NCBI GenBank assembly: GCA_048550035.1
Contig: JBLYYQ010000072.1
Span: forward strand, 1-20,608
Length of the DNA: 20,608 nt
Source of the DNA: JBLYYQ01 sp048550035
GTDB taxonomy: Bacteria; Nitrospinota_A; UBA7883; JBLYYQ01
Reading direction: 5' to 3'
Every line of letters starts with the position of its first letter. Position 1 is the stretch's first letter. The translations under genes were made by a program, and so were the position numbers. Shown here one piece after another: positions 1 to 7,432 of this stretch. A model generated the notes under the pieces. That model was not told the DNA's origin. It did no database searches and saw only the letters and a program-made list of their open reading frames with translations.

Positions 1-499
1 ATAGAGTAGCAATTGAGGAATCAAGTGAGATGGTCAATCGTTTTGCAATCCGATATATTAGCTCTGCAGTAGAGCTAGCATGGCTATCGATAAATAGTAA
101 TTTATCGGTAGTGTCACTCTGATTACTATCAATAACATGATGATCAATCACTAAAGTCGGGAGGCTAGTATCGATACAGGTAGCTATTTCACCAGTTCGC
201 TCAAATTCAGATGCATCACAGATTATAATTGCATTATAGTCAATTTCCTCAATCGAAGTTGACTCTAAATTTTTTACCTGACTGCTACCATCTAGAAACT
301 TAAACTCAGCAGGGAGATCTTCTTCGATTAAAATTGTACTATTTTTACCTAATTTTTCGAGGATCAAGCTCATCCCTAACATAGCACCTATTGCATCCCC
401 ATCTGGGTTAGTATGTGCAATTAGGAGAAAGTTGTTATCTGCTTTTAAGAAATTTAATACGGAGTCTGATGGGTTGGTTGAGAATTGGTGATTAGTCAT
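1..499 (-). CDS. DHH-family phosphoesterase (NrnA-like nanoRNase/pAp phosphatase), 3' end cut off
   Basis: I translated the minus strand from an ATG at 499; the frame stays open for 166 codons to the window edge, so the C-terminal half (including any DHHA1 substrate domain) is missing. The visible part is the catalytic DHH domain. Motif I is H29-T-N-P-D33-G-D35-A-I-G, motif II is C-D95-A-S, and the family signature is I-D119-H120-H121. It is followed by ASSTAELI (about 140-147), which resembles the NrnA group. Such enzymes use Mn2+ to degrade very short RNAs and/or 3'-phosphoadenosine 5'-phosphate in the cytoplasm. The start lies 10 nt after the pilT stop, so it is probably the last visible gene of an aroE-pilT-DHH transcript. 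Only a weak AGAG ribosome site precedes it. RecJ or cyclic-di-AMP phosphodiesterase is less likely, because no extra domain is seen and the motifs fit NrnA; the missing half would decide. Confidence 0.85.
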   Translation of the reverse strand, partial: MTNHQFSTNPSDSVLNFLKADNNFLLIAHTNPDGDAIGAMLGMSLILEKLGKNSTILIEEDLPAEFKFLDGSSQVKNLESTSIEEIDYNAIIICDASEFERTGEIATCIDTSLPTLVIDHHVIDSNQSDTTDKLLFIDSHASSTAELIYRIAKRLTISLDSSIATL

Positions 500-509
500 C
501 TAATCTCTA

Positions 510-1586
510 TTAGCCCCAAACATCTGGAGGTTCTTTAAGGAATCCAAGAAATCTTGCTTTTTCAACTGCCTTATTATATGCCTCGTCAGCTGAGACCCAT
601 CCTTTGTTTAAAAGATCAAGGATCGCATCATCTAATGAGCACATACCAAACTTTTTGCCGGTCTGAATAGAGGATGGAATCTGGAATGTTTTTGATTCTC
701 GTATTAGGTTGCCGATTGCAGGAGTACAGATTAATATTTCCAAGGCAGCGACCCGTCCTTTTTTATCTATTCTTTTAAAGAGGTTTTGCGCTACGACCGC
801 CTTTAGAGACTCAGAGAGAGTAACTCGTACCTGGGCTTGCTGCGAGGCGGGAAAGACATCTATTACCCGGTCTACAGTTTTACTTGCCGATTGGGTATGG
901 AGTGTCCCAAATACTAGATGACCCGTTGATGCAGCTTCTAATGCTAGTTGAATTGTCTCAAGGTCACGCATTTCACCAACTAAGATGATATCAGGATCTT
1001 CTCTAAGAGCACCTTTGAGGGCTGCTGCAAATGATTTTGTATGAGTACCGACTTCTCGATGATTGATTACTGCAGATTGCGATCGATGAACAAACTCGAT
1101 CGGATCTTCGACTGTTAAGATATGATCTTTTCTAAACTTGTTGGCTCTATCTATAATGGCAGCTAATGTTGTTGATTTACCAGAACCGGTCGGACCTGTA
1201 ACGAGTACTAATCCTTTTTCTAGCTCAGCTAATTTGTTAAAGATCGGAGGCAAATTGAGCTGTTCTGAGGTTAAGATTTCAGATGGTATTTGACGAAATA
1301 CTGCTGCTATCCCATATTTTTGCCTGAAAAAATTTGCTCGATAACGGGCCAATCCAGCGATCTCATAACCAAAATCTAAATCGCCTGTCTCTTCAAAATG
1401 TTTGATCTTCTCCTCTGGTGCAATCTCATATAACATCGCTTGAAGCTCATCATTTTCAAACTGCTTATATTTAATCCGCTCCATTGAGCCATTGACACGC
1501 AATACAGGCTGTTGACCAGAAACCATATGAAGATCAGAGGCTCCCTGGTCGTTCATTAGTTTAAAAAACGCATCTATCTTTGCCAT
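510..1586 (-). CDS. pilT: Type IV pilus retraction ATPase PilT
   Basis: A cytoplasmic hexameric ATPase that powers retraction of type IV pili; 358 aa, a normal PilT length. The N-terminal PAS-like domain carries GASDLHMVSG (15-24) and R30-V-N-G. The Walker A box GPTGSGKST is at 131-139, the Asp box follows (LTVEDPIEF, 157-165), Walker B is in DPDIILVGEMRD (197-208), and the His box is GTLHTQSA (227-234). The C-terminal PilT signature, usually AIRNLIRE, reads AIGNLIRE (290-297), so its arginine is replaced by glycine. That motif is known to matter for retraction. Its retained parts and the SSIQTG segment favour PilT over the extension ATPase PilB, which is much longer. An AAAGGG ribosome site sits immediately before the ATG. 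The gene lies 24 nt downstream of aroE and 10 nt upstream of the DHH gene, so co-transcription is likely. No other pilus gene is in the window. Confidence 0.95.
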   Translation of the reverse strand: MAKIDAFFKLMNDQGASDLHMVSGQQPVLRVNGSMERIKYKQFENDELQAMLYEIAPEEKIKHFEETGDLDFGYEIAGLARYRANFFRQKYGIAAVFRQIPSEILTSEQLNLPPIFNKLAELEKGLVLVTGPTGSGKSTTLAAIIDRANKFRKDHILTVEDPIEFVHRSQSAVINHREVGTHTKSFAAALKGALREDPDIILVGEMRDLETIQLALEAASTGHLVFGTLHTQSASKTVDRVIDVFPASQQAQVRVTLSESLKAVVAQNLFKRIDKKGRVAALEILICTPAIGNLIRESKTFQIPSSIQTGKKFGMCSLDDAILDLLNKGWVSADEAYNKAVEKARFLGFLKEPPDVWG

Positions 1587-1610
1587 ATCCCTTTAAATCC
1601 TATCGTTATA

Positions 1611-2465
1611 TTACTTCAACTTGGTAACTAACATCTTGCGAACTTGATCAACAGGAAAATCACTGTTGGTAAAATGTCTGAATGTAATCTCACCTTGATA
1701 TATTAACATCTCTAACCCATCTATAGTTAATAGATTTTGCTCTCTTGCCTTCTTCAGGAAATCTGTTTCCAATGGATTGTAAACTATATCTATAACTAAA
1801 CACTCTTTTTTAGCAGGCCCAAAGTTCAAAATAAGATCATTTTCTACTCCACCTTTCATCCCAACGGACGAACAGTTAATAATAATATCGCTACTTTCGA
1901 TCGTACTAGTCAAACTTTTTTTATCATTTAAACTAATTACATTAACTCTAGTTGGAAAATGCTCAGTAATATTATTGGCAAGATGAACCCCTTTTTCAAG
2001 ATCCCTATTTACAATAGTGATTGATCCAATCTTTTCGGTAGCTAAAGCGATTGCGACAGCTTTTGCTGCGCCACCTGCACCATAGATCATCCCTTTCTTA
2101 CCTTGGATAGTAAAATCGCTGTTCACTGCAATCGATTTCGCAAATCCTCTAGCATCGCTATTGAATCCGATTAAACGTCTGTTGTCATTAACTATAATAT
2201 TAACTGCACCGATTAATTTTGCTTCGTCTGATATTTCATCTAAGAGTGGAATTACCTGCTCTTTGTAGGGGATAGTGACATTAACTCCCTTGATATTCAG
2301 AACTTTTAAAGCTTCAATCGCTTTTGCAAGATCGTTAGGCTTGACTTCAAAGGGAGTGTAAATTAGATCGATATCATTATTGGTCGCTACGAAATTATAG
2401 ATCTGAGCTGACATTGAATGACCGATAGGATAGCCTATTATTCCAGCTACGATAGTTTTACTCAT
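1611..2465 (-). CDS. aroE: Shikimate dehydrogenase
   Basis: Catalyses NADPH-dependent reduction of 3-dehydroshikimate to shikimate in aromatic amino acid synthesis; cytoplasmic, 284 aa, a standard length. The substrate-binding N-domain has GYPIGHSMSA with the paired serines 17 and 19, NVTIPYK with the catalytic Lys68, and GFNSDARGF with Asn102 and the catalytic Asp104. The usual NTD is NSD here. The Rossmann domain carries GAGGAAKA (129-136) and VNRD (152-155) for NADP. The C-terminal GLEMLIYQG matches the family's GxxMLxxQ segment. It is the first gene of the minus-strand group aroE-pilT-DHH and is divergent from thiE across a 142-nt gap. The longer quinate/shikimate dehydrogenase YdiB is an alternative, but the length and motifs fit AroE. 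Confidence 0.95.
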   Translation of the reverse strand: MSKTIVAGIIGYPIGHSMSAQIYNFVATNNDIDLIYTPFEVKPNDLAKAIEALKVLNIKGVNVTIPYKEQVIPLLDEISDEAKLIGAVNIIVNDNRRLIGFNSDARGFAKSIAVNSDFTIQGKKGMIYGAGGAAKAVAIALATEKIGSITIVNRDLEKGVHLANNITEHFPTRVNVISLNDKKSLTSTIESSDIIINCSSVGMKGGVENDLILNFGPAKKECLVIDIVYNPLETDFLKKAREQNLLTIDGLEMLIYQGEITFRHFTNSDFPVDQVRKMLVTKLK

Positions 2466-2492
2466 AACAATTTCTTTATCTATTCTTTAAAC

Positions 2493-2519
2493 AGTATATT
2501 TTATCTATATAAGTTGATT
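2493..2519 (-). promoter_or_regulatory. Possible aroE promoter (-10 and weak -35)
   Basis: Reading the minus strand upstream of aroE, TATACT (complement of 2493-2498) is a good -10 hexamer. About 17 nt further upstream is TTAATC, a poor -35. The region is AT-rich, so chance matches are likely. It would give a 5' leader of about 20-25 nt for the aroE-pilT-DHH transcript. Confidence 0.35.
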
Positions 2520-2567
2520 AACAAAAGGAAGATCTTACCTATTTGTTTATTTATCTGAGAGTCACTT

Positions 2568-2576
2568 TGTTATACT
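2568..2576 (+). promoter_or_regulatory. Extended -10 promoter of thiE-cinA
   Basis: TGTTATACT is a TGn-extended -10 element with a 5/6 TATAAT match, 31 nt before the thiE ATG. No good -35 lies at 16-18 nt, which extended -10 promoters tolerate. The predicted start of transcription, near 2583, leaves a leader of about 25 nt without an obvious Shine-Dalgarno. Confidence 0.5.
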
Positions 2577-2607
2577 AACGCTAAACTTATTATCAAACTA
2601 AAATAAA

Positions 2608-3249
2608 ATGTCAAAGCCGACTATATCAGATATAACGATCTATCCTGTAGTTAATCGGAAGCTATTTCGCGCAAGGTGGAGTGATTTAGAGATGATTGAA
2701 CAGCTATCATTAGGTGGCGCTAGAATCGTTCAGCTACGGGAAAAAGAATTAAATGATTACGATTATTTTAAGCTAGCAACACTTTATAGAAAAGAGAGTT
2801 TAAAACATAATATGCTACTCATTGTCAATGATAGGGTTGATATTGCACTAGCGGTCAAGGCGGATGGTGTTCATTTAGGAAAATCAGATCTACCACTCAA
2901 GGAGGCAAGAAGAATAGCTGGGAATGATTTTATTATCGGCGGCTCAGCTAGGAGCTTAAACGATGCACTAAGATTAGAATCAGAAGGGGCAAGTTATATC
3001 AATATAGGACCAATATTCAAAACAAAAACAAAGCCAGATATTACTCCTATCGGGCTTACTGTTCTTCGTGAGGCTATATCTACTATAACGGTTCCGCTTA
3101 CTGCTATGGGTGGTATCAATCTTAAGAATATTGATCAGCTACTAGATGTTGGAATGAAGCATGTAGGGGTAATTGAGGCGATCTTTGCTGCTGATGATAT
3201 CAAAGTTGCCACTAGGAATTTGGTTGAAAAGATAGAAAGTCGGCTATGA
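2608..3249 (+). CDS. thiE: Thiamine-phosphate synthase
   Basis: Joins the hydroxymethylpyrimidine pyrophosphate and thiazole phosphate moieties into thiamine phosphate; a cytoplasmic TIM barrel of 213 aa, the usual length. The sequence shows VQLREKEL (beta-2 loop with pyrophosphate-binding Arg and Lys), IVNDRVD, ADGVHLGKSD, IGGSARS, INIGPIFKTKTKP and the phosphate-binding AMGGI near the C-terminus, in the ThiE order. The related regulator TenI lacks several of these catalytic residues, so ThiE is preferred. The TGA stop overlaps the cinA ATG (ATGA), so the two genes are translationally coupled. No clear ribosome-binding site precedes the ATG at 2608; the upstream bases are almost entirely A/T, so initiation may rely on an unstructured leader. 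No other thi gene is in the window, and the spacer is too short for a TPP riboswitch. Confidence 0.93.
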   Translation: MSKPTISDITIYPVVNRKLFRARWSDLEMIEQLSLGGARIVQLREKELNDYDYFKLATLYRKESLKHNMLLIVNDRVDIALAVKADGVHLGKSDLPLKEARRIAGNDFIIGGSARSLNDALRLESEGASYINIGPIFKTKTKPDITPIGLTVLREAISTITVPLTAMGGINLKNIDQLLDVGMKHVGVIEAIFAADDIKVATRNLVEKIESRL

Positions 3250-4478
3250 AATCTACAATCATCTCAATTGGCGATGAGTTAATTGCTGGCAACACAGTTA
3301 ATAGTAGCAGTAAAGCAATTGCAGCAGAGTTAGAGAAAAGCAGCTACCGAGTTAATGAGATCTTAACAATAGGTGATAATAAGGATCAGATCGTTGATAC
3401 GATAAAAAGAGCCTTAAAGAAGAAGATTGATCTACTATTAATTACAGGAGGATTAGGACCTACAGAAGATGATATTACTAGAGAATCAATCAGCAAAGCT
3501 ACTAACCTAAAGTTAAGCGAAAGTTCAAAAGCGTTAAAACTTTTACAAAAAAAGTTCAAAATCAAGAGCTTATCGAAAGATATTTTAAAACAGACGATGA
3601 TTCCAACAGGAGCTTTAGCATTGAGAAATAGTGTCGGAGTTGCTCCTGGGATATATATAGAGTTAAAAGATTCTCGAATCATTGCACTACCAGGACCACC
3701 TAGAGAGGCGATTGCCATCTTTAAGGAGGAGGTTAGACCTATTTTAAAGAAGCAGTTTAAAGGTGAGAAGATAACCGATCGGCTATTTCGAACCTGTATG
3801 ATTGGTGAGCTCGAGCTTGCAAAGATTTTGGATGAGGCGATGATTCGGCCAAGTTCTTACTTAAAAATCGGATTTTTACCTCATCTTGCTATGGTCGATA
3901 TTAGAATTACTCTTTTAGATAATGATAAGGTAGTAGAGTTTGGGAAGATAACTAAAAAGATAAAGTTGCTGTTAAAAGATTTTATCTATAGTCAACAAGA
4001 GATCTCTATTGCAGATACCATTCGAGATCTCTTCATATCAAAGAGGTTGGCATTAGGATCTGTTGAGAGTTGCACCGGTGGCAGGTTTGCATCAAAGATA
4101 ATTGCTAGCTCTGGAGCGTCTAAATATTTTCTTGAAGGGCTCGTTACCTATTCAAACAGTTCAAAAATATCACGAGTTAAAGTTGATAAGAATCTAATTA
4201 AAAAGCATGGAGCAGTCTCAAAGGAGGTAGCAATTGCAATGGCAAACGGATGCCGCAAAACTGCCAAGGTAGATGTAGCAATTGCTAGCACAGGTATTGC
4301 AGAAGCAAGCGCCGATTTAAGTGATAAGCCTGTAGGGTTGCTCTTTATTGCAATTGCTACTAAGGATGAGACAGTTGTAAGTAGGTTCCAATTTTCTAAT
4401 AGTGATAGAGATACTCTGCAAGAGAAGAGTGCCAATGTTATGTTGTCGCTACTTTATAAAAAAGTTGCAATATTATGA
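3246..4478 (+). CDS. cinA: CinA family protein (nicotinamide-nucleotide amidase / ADP-ribose pyrophosphatase-type)
   Basis: A two-domain CinA of 410 aa, the normal full length. The N-terminal COG1058/MoCF-like domain starts STIISIGDELIAGNTVNS and includes ITGGLGPTEDDITRE (66-80) and ALPGPPREA. In characterised homologues this domain hydrolyses ADP-ribose or related pyrophosphates. The C-terminal PncC-like domain contains VESCTGGRFAS (catalytic Ser before the CTGG) and the YSNSSK stretch; in homologues it deamidates NMN to nicotinate mononucleotide. The usual GIAGP loop reads GIAEA here, with the following KPVG retained, so activity of this domain should not be assumed. The name comes from a competence-inducible gene, but no competence gene is visible here. 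It overlaps thiE by 4 nt, and rpe follows after 35 nt. NAD salvage would fit with nadB elsewhere in the window. Confidence 0.9.
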   Translation: MKSTIISIGDELIAGNTVNSSSKAIAAELEKSSYRVNEILTIGDNKDQIVDTIKRALKKKIDLLLITGGLGPTEDDITRESISKATNLKLSESSKALKLLQKKFKIKSLSKDILKQTMIPTGALALRNSVGVAPGIYIELKDSRIIALPGPPREAIAIFKEEVRPILKKQFKGEKITDRLFRTCMIGELELAKILDEAMIRPSSYLKIGFLPHLAMVDIRITLLDNDKVVEFGKITKKIKLLLKDFIYSQQEISIADTIRDLFISKRLALGSVESCTGGRFASKIIASSGASKYFLEGLVTYSNSSKISRVKVDKNLIKKHGAVSKEVAIAMANGCRKTAKVDVAIASTGIAEASADLSDKPVGLLFIAIATKDETVVSRFQFSNSDRDTLQEKSANVMLSLLYKKVAIL

Positions 4479-4513
4479 TAAAATTAATCGTTACTTAATA
4501 AGGAATAAAGAAA

Positions 4514-5173
4514 ATGAGCAGAGGAGATCTGAAGATTGCCCCTTCGTTACTAGCAGCCGATTTTAGCAAGCTAGGCGAAGAGCTAGTGGCAGTAGAGAAA
4601 GGGGGCGCTGATCTGATTCATCTAGACATAATGGATGGTCATTTTGTTCCTAATATCAGTATTGGTCCAAAGGTGGTTCGAGATCTAAAAAAAATTGCGA
4701 CTATCCCTTTTGATGTTCATCTTATGATAGAGTCACCTGATGATTATATAGAGTCATTTGCCAGTAGTGGTGCTGATAATATCACGATACATATAGAAGG
4801 GGCGATCCATTTAAACAGGACAATTGAGCTAATAAGAAGCTTTGACAAGCGGGTTGGAGTCTCAATTAATCCACATACTCCAGCTAACTTGCTGCTAGAT
4901 ATTCTACCTGAAATTGATTTAGTTCTGATTATGACTGTTAATCCTGGATTTTCTGGTCAAAGTTTAATAGAATCGACACTCCCAAAGATTGCTATAATCC
5001 GGAATGAGATCGATAAACGGGGCTTAAAGGTAGCGATTGAGGTAGATGGTGGAGTAGGAGTTGGTAATGCTTCGAGGATAAAAGAGCTTGGAGCCGATAT
5101 TCTAGTTGCAGGAAGCGCTATATTTTCGACGAACAGCTATCAAAATACGATTCAGCAGTTGCGAACGAGTTAA
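4514..5173 (+). CDS. rpe: Ribulose-phosphate 3-epimerase
   Basis: Interconverts ribulose-5-phosphate and xylulose-5-phosphate in the pentose phosphate pathway; a cytoplasmic TIM barrel of 219 aa, the family length. The N-terminus IAPSLLAADFSKL is characteristic. The metal ligands are visible as HLDIMDGHFVPN (His36, Asp38), DVHLMI (His69) and EVDGGV (Asp178). VNPGFSGQ (143-150) and VAGSAIF form the phosphate-binding end. A good ribosome site, AGGA at 4501-4504, lies 9 nt before the ATG, which supports this start. It follows cinA by 35 nt and probably belongs to the thiE-cinA-rpe transcript. The stop lies 2 nt before the -35 element of the tRNA-Gly promoter. Confidence 0.96.
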   Translation: MSRGDLKIAPSLLAADFSKLGEELVAVEKGGADLIHLDIMDGHFVPNISIGPKVVRDLKKIATIPFDVHLMIESPDDYIESFASSGADNITIHIEGAIHLNRTIELIRSFDKRVGVSINPHTPANLLLDILPEIDLVLIMTVNPGFSGQSLIESTLPKIAIIRNEIDKRGLKVAIEVDGGVGVGNASRIKELGADILVAGSAIFSTNSYQNTIQQLRTS

Positions 5174-5175
5174 GA

Positions 5176-5204
5176 TTGACAGCCGACTAATATTTCTATA
5201 TAGT
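5176..5204 (+). promoter_or_regulatory. Strong sigma70 promoter of tRNA-Gly
   Basis: TTGACA (5176-5181, perfect -35), a 17-nt spacer and TATAGT (5199-5204, 5/6 -10). The expected transcription start near 5211 is 7 nt before the first base of the mature tRNA. It begins 2 nt after the rpe stop. Confidence 0.85.
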
Positions 5205-5217
5205 GTGAAGTTTGTAA

Positions 5218-5292
<75 letters not shown>

Positions 5293-5309
5293 AACTATCT
5301 ATAAATATT

Positions 5310-5338
5310 TTGTATTGAATCGGCAGATAGGTTAAAAT
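5310..5338 (+). promoter_or_regulatory. Possible mscS promoter overlapping a hairpin
   Basis: TTGTAT (5310-5315), a 17-nt spacer and TAAAAT (5333-5338). The -35 match is poor and the -10 match is 5/6. The -10 lies in the loop of the 5324-5349 inverted repeat. It is the best candidate found between the tRNA and mscS. Confidence 0.3.
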
Positions 5339-5349
5339 TTACCTATCTG
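5324..5349 (+). terminator. Hairpin after tRNA-Gly, probable intrinsic terminator
   Basis: A perfect 9-bp inverted repeat, CAGATAGGT / ACCTATCTG, with an 8-nt loop and followed by the T-rich TGTTGTTTTCT. It lies 31 nt past the CCA end and would stop the rpe/tRNA transcript. Because it surrounds a possible -10 for mscS, a protein-binding operator is an alternative reading. Confidence 0.65.
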
Positions 5350-5363
5350 TTGTTTTCTAAAAT

Positions 5364-5379
5364 TTTCAAGAACTTGAAA
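5364..5379. repeat. Inverted repeat just before the mscS ribosome site
   Basis: TTTCAAG-AA-CTTGAAA is a perfect 7+7 palindrome with a 2-nt centre. It ends in the AAAGGG ribosome-binding region of mscS. It could be an operator or a small RNA stem (6 bp with a GAAC loop) affecting translation; neither is shown. Confidence 0.5.
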
Positions 5380-5387
5380 GGGATGAT

Positions 5388-6167
5388 ATGAACTGGGAAG
5401 GTATCATAATTAATATAATCATTGCAATAGTTGTAATGGGAGGTTCTATATTCCTTGCAAAAATTGCGAATTCTAGAATCAAGAAGCGGGTAGCCGGCTC
5501 GTTAGATGAGCATAGCAAGATGATAATAGGTAAGGTCGTTTACTATACAATAGTTGTGATGGGGGTAGTAATTGTCTGTTGGCAGTTTGGTCTTTCGATT
5601 GGAGTATTGCTAGGTGCCGCTGGTATCTTTTCAGTTGCAATTGGATTTGCAGCGCAGACTTCAGCAAGTAATGTGATAAGTGGCGGATTTTTACTATGGG
5701 AGCGCCCATTTTCGGTTGGTGATATTATTAAGATAGGAGATACCATCGGTACTGTTGAGTCAATCGATCTAATGGCAACTAAACTTAAGACATTTGATAA
5801 CCTTACTGTCAGGATGCCGAACGAGTCAATAATCAAGGCAAATATTACTAACTTGTCACTAAAGCCAATCAGGCGAGTTGACATTGCAGTTGGAATTGCT
5901 TATGAAGCAGATGTTGCAAGAGCCGAAGAGGTTTTGATGGAGGTTGTAGATAAATTAGATATAATCCTTAACGATCCTGAGCCGATGGTGATATTTACAG
6001 GTTTTGGTTCTTCATCACAAGATCTACTCTTTTGTGCTTGGACTGATAGTGATAACTACCTCGATGCTAAAAAGATCGCTATGATTGAGCTTAAACGAGC
6101 ATTTGAGGCTAATAATATTGAGATCCCATTTACGCAGATGGTAGTTCGGAATCATTCAGCAGAGTAA
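5388..6167 (+). CDS. mscS: Small-conductance mechanosensitive channel, MscS family
   Basis: A 259-aa inner-membrane channel that opens under membrane tension to release solutes on hypo-osmotic shock; slightly shorter than E. coli MscS (286 aa), mainly at the ends. Hydrophobic segments are at about 5-26 (TM1), 48-68 (TM2) and 70-103 (TM3). TM3 has the Gly/Ala-rich pore pattern LLGAAGIFSVAIGFAAQ. The soluble beta domain follows, with RPFSVGDIIKIGDTIGTVE (106-124) and VRMPNESI (141-148), and then an alpha/beta C-terminal domain ending in PFTQMVV. The AAAGGG ribosome site 5-10 nt upstream supports the start. It is a single-gene unit between a hairpin after tRNA-Gly and a second hairpin shared with the convergent CDF gene. 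Confidence 0.93.
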   Translation: MNWEGIIINIIIAIVVMGGSIFLAKIANSRIKKRVAGSLDEHSKMIIGKVVYYTIVVMGVVIVCWQFGLSIGVLLGAAGIFSVAIGFAAQTSASNVISGGFLLWERPFSVGDIIKIGDTIGTVESIDLMATKLKTFDNLTVRMPNESIIKANITNLSLKPIRRVDIAVGIAYEADVARAEEVLMEVVDKLDIILNDPEPMVIFTGFGSSSQDLLFCAWTDSDNYLDAKKIAMIELKRAFEANNIEIPFTQMVVRNHSAE

Positions 6168-6178
6168 AAAATTATCAT

Positions 6179-6222
6179 AATTTAGCTACTTATCTTAAAT
6201 AGAATAGATAGGTAGTTAAATT
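6179..6222. terminator. Bidirectional terminator between mscS and the CDF gene
   Basis: Arms 6179-6195 and 6206-6222 pair over 17 bp (two G-T wobbles) around a 10-nt loop. T-rich or A-rich flanks suit termination in both directions. It overlaps the stop codon of the minus-strand CDF gene (6221-6223) and begins 11 nt after the mscS stop. Confidence 0.75.
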
Positions 6223-7432
6223 AGTTGAACTGATCTGCTGCAAAGCGCTGTTCGATTGCAGCTAGGCTTAGCCCACACCTGATTGTCACTGCTGCTACAA
6301 CCTTGCTATCTGATAGCTTATCGATTAATAGTTCTGCTCGTTCTTTTGCTAATCCAATAGTAATACCATGATCGAATTCTAATGTAACATCAGCTAGCGC
6401 TTTACCATTTAAGATATGAAAGAGAGTTTTGCTAACTTTGATAGTTCCATCAATTGATTTGATAGCCTCTTCTAATTCTTGATCGAATTTCTCTTTATCA
6501 AGTTGTACTGACTTATAGTGAAAATCATCTTCAGCATCAATATGAACGATTGCATCAGTAACATTTGCCTCTTTTTTCAAGTTAGCACGAACGATTTCTG
6601 AGATATTATGAGCCTCTGTAAGAGATACGAAAGGATCGACAATAATATGAAGATCGACAAAAACATCTTTCCCAACATGCCGTGCCTTTAACTCATGAAA
6701 TTTCCTCACATCGCTTGAGTCAAGCACAACTTTTTGAATCAATTCTAGCTGCCCAGTTGAGACCGAAGATTCCATCAACTCTTTAACAGCCTCTTTAGAG
6801 ATATCGTATCCTATTTTTACTATCATATAGACAACTACCAGAGCGGCAATCGGATCGAGGATCGGCAGATCAAAGGTGGTTGCTGCTAAGATTCCGACAA
6901 GAACCGCAATGGAGGAGAGAGAATCAGTTCTGTGATGCCAGGCATTAGCGATAACCGCCTGCATATCATATTTTCGCCCAATTCGAACAGTGTAATGATA
7001 GAGCCCTTCTTTAATTAAGATTGAACCGACTATGGCCCAGATAGTTATCAAATCAGGAATTTTCAGGTCCGAATAATTTTGAATCTTTATTAATGCATCA
7101 ATCGCCATAAAGACACCTACAACACCTAGTGTCCCACCTAGTACAAATGCTCCGATAGTCTCTGCTCGCCCATGACCATAAGGGTGTGAGGCATCAGCGC
7201 TCTGGCTAGCAATTTTCAAAGAGACAAAAATGACCCCATCACTTATTAAGTCAGATAACGAATGGAGCGCATCAGCGACTAATGCTGTGGATGATCCTAA
7301 CACTCCAGCGATAAATTTAACCAACGCTAAGAGAAGATTAATAACAGCACCTGCAACTGTTACTTTAATCCCTGCTTTTGTATGTTCTGGATTTAGGTCA
7401 GCTTTAACTGTAACAAAATAATTATCGTGCAT
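6221..7432 (-). CDS. Cation diffusion facilitator (CDF) metal exporter with an extra C-terminal domain
   Basis: Exports divalent metal ions across the inner membrane in exchange for protons. At 403 aa it is about 100 aa longer than E. coli FieF. Six hydrophobic segments span about 24-215. The transport site is H57-S-L-S-D61 in TM2 and H166-H-R-T-D170 in TM5. This HxxxD/HxxxD pattern is typical of Zn/Cd-type CDFs, whereas FieF has DxxxD in TM2. HPYGHGRAE (83-91) is the conserved loop. A cytoplasmic ferredoxin-like dimerisation domain follows (about 216-300, with FVDLHIIVD and AHNISE). Residues 315-390 look like a second copy of the same fold (KALADVTLEFDHG, then LAKERAELLI). The gene lies 169 nt downstream of lnt on the same strand. 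The metal cannot be settled from sequence, so no symbol is given. No strong ribosome site is seen at the chosen ATG. Confidence 0.88.
   Translation of the reverse strand: MHDNYFVTVKADLNPEHTKAGIKVTVAGAVINLLLALVKFIAGVLGSSTALVADALHSLSDLISDGVIFVSLKIASQSADASHPYGHGRAETIGAFVLGGTLGVVGVFMAIDALIKIQNYSDLKIPDLITIWAIVGSILIKEGLYHYTVRIGRKYDMQAVIANAWHHRTDSLSSIAVLVGILAATTFDLPILDPIAALVVVYMIVKIGYDISKEAVKELMESSVSTGQLELIQKVVLDSSDVRKFHELKARHVGKDVFVDLHIIVDPFVSLTEAHNISEIVRANLKKEANVTDAIVHIDAEDDFHYKSVQLDKEKFDQELEEAIKSIDGTIKVSKTLFHILNGKALADVTLEFDHGITIGLAKERAELLIDKLSDSKVVAAVTIRCGLSLAAIEQRFAADQFN

Noticed and set aside
3386..3718. 110-codon open frame antisense to cinA
   Set aside because: It lies wholly inside a well-supported gene, its product is low-complexity hydrophobic sequence typical of a shadow frame, and no ribosome site is seen.
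3310..4360. Repeated octamer GCAATTGC in cinA (at least four copies)
   Set aside because: It arises from Ala-Ile-Ala codon combinations in a protein rich in these residues; spacing is irregular and I saw no matching array outside coding sequence.
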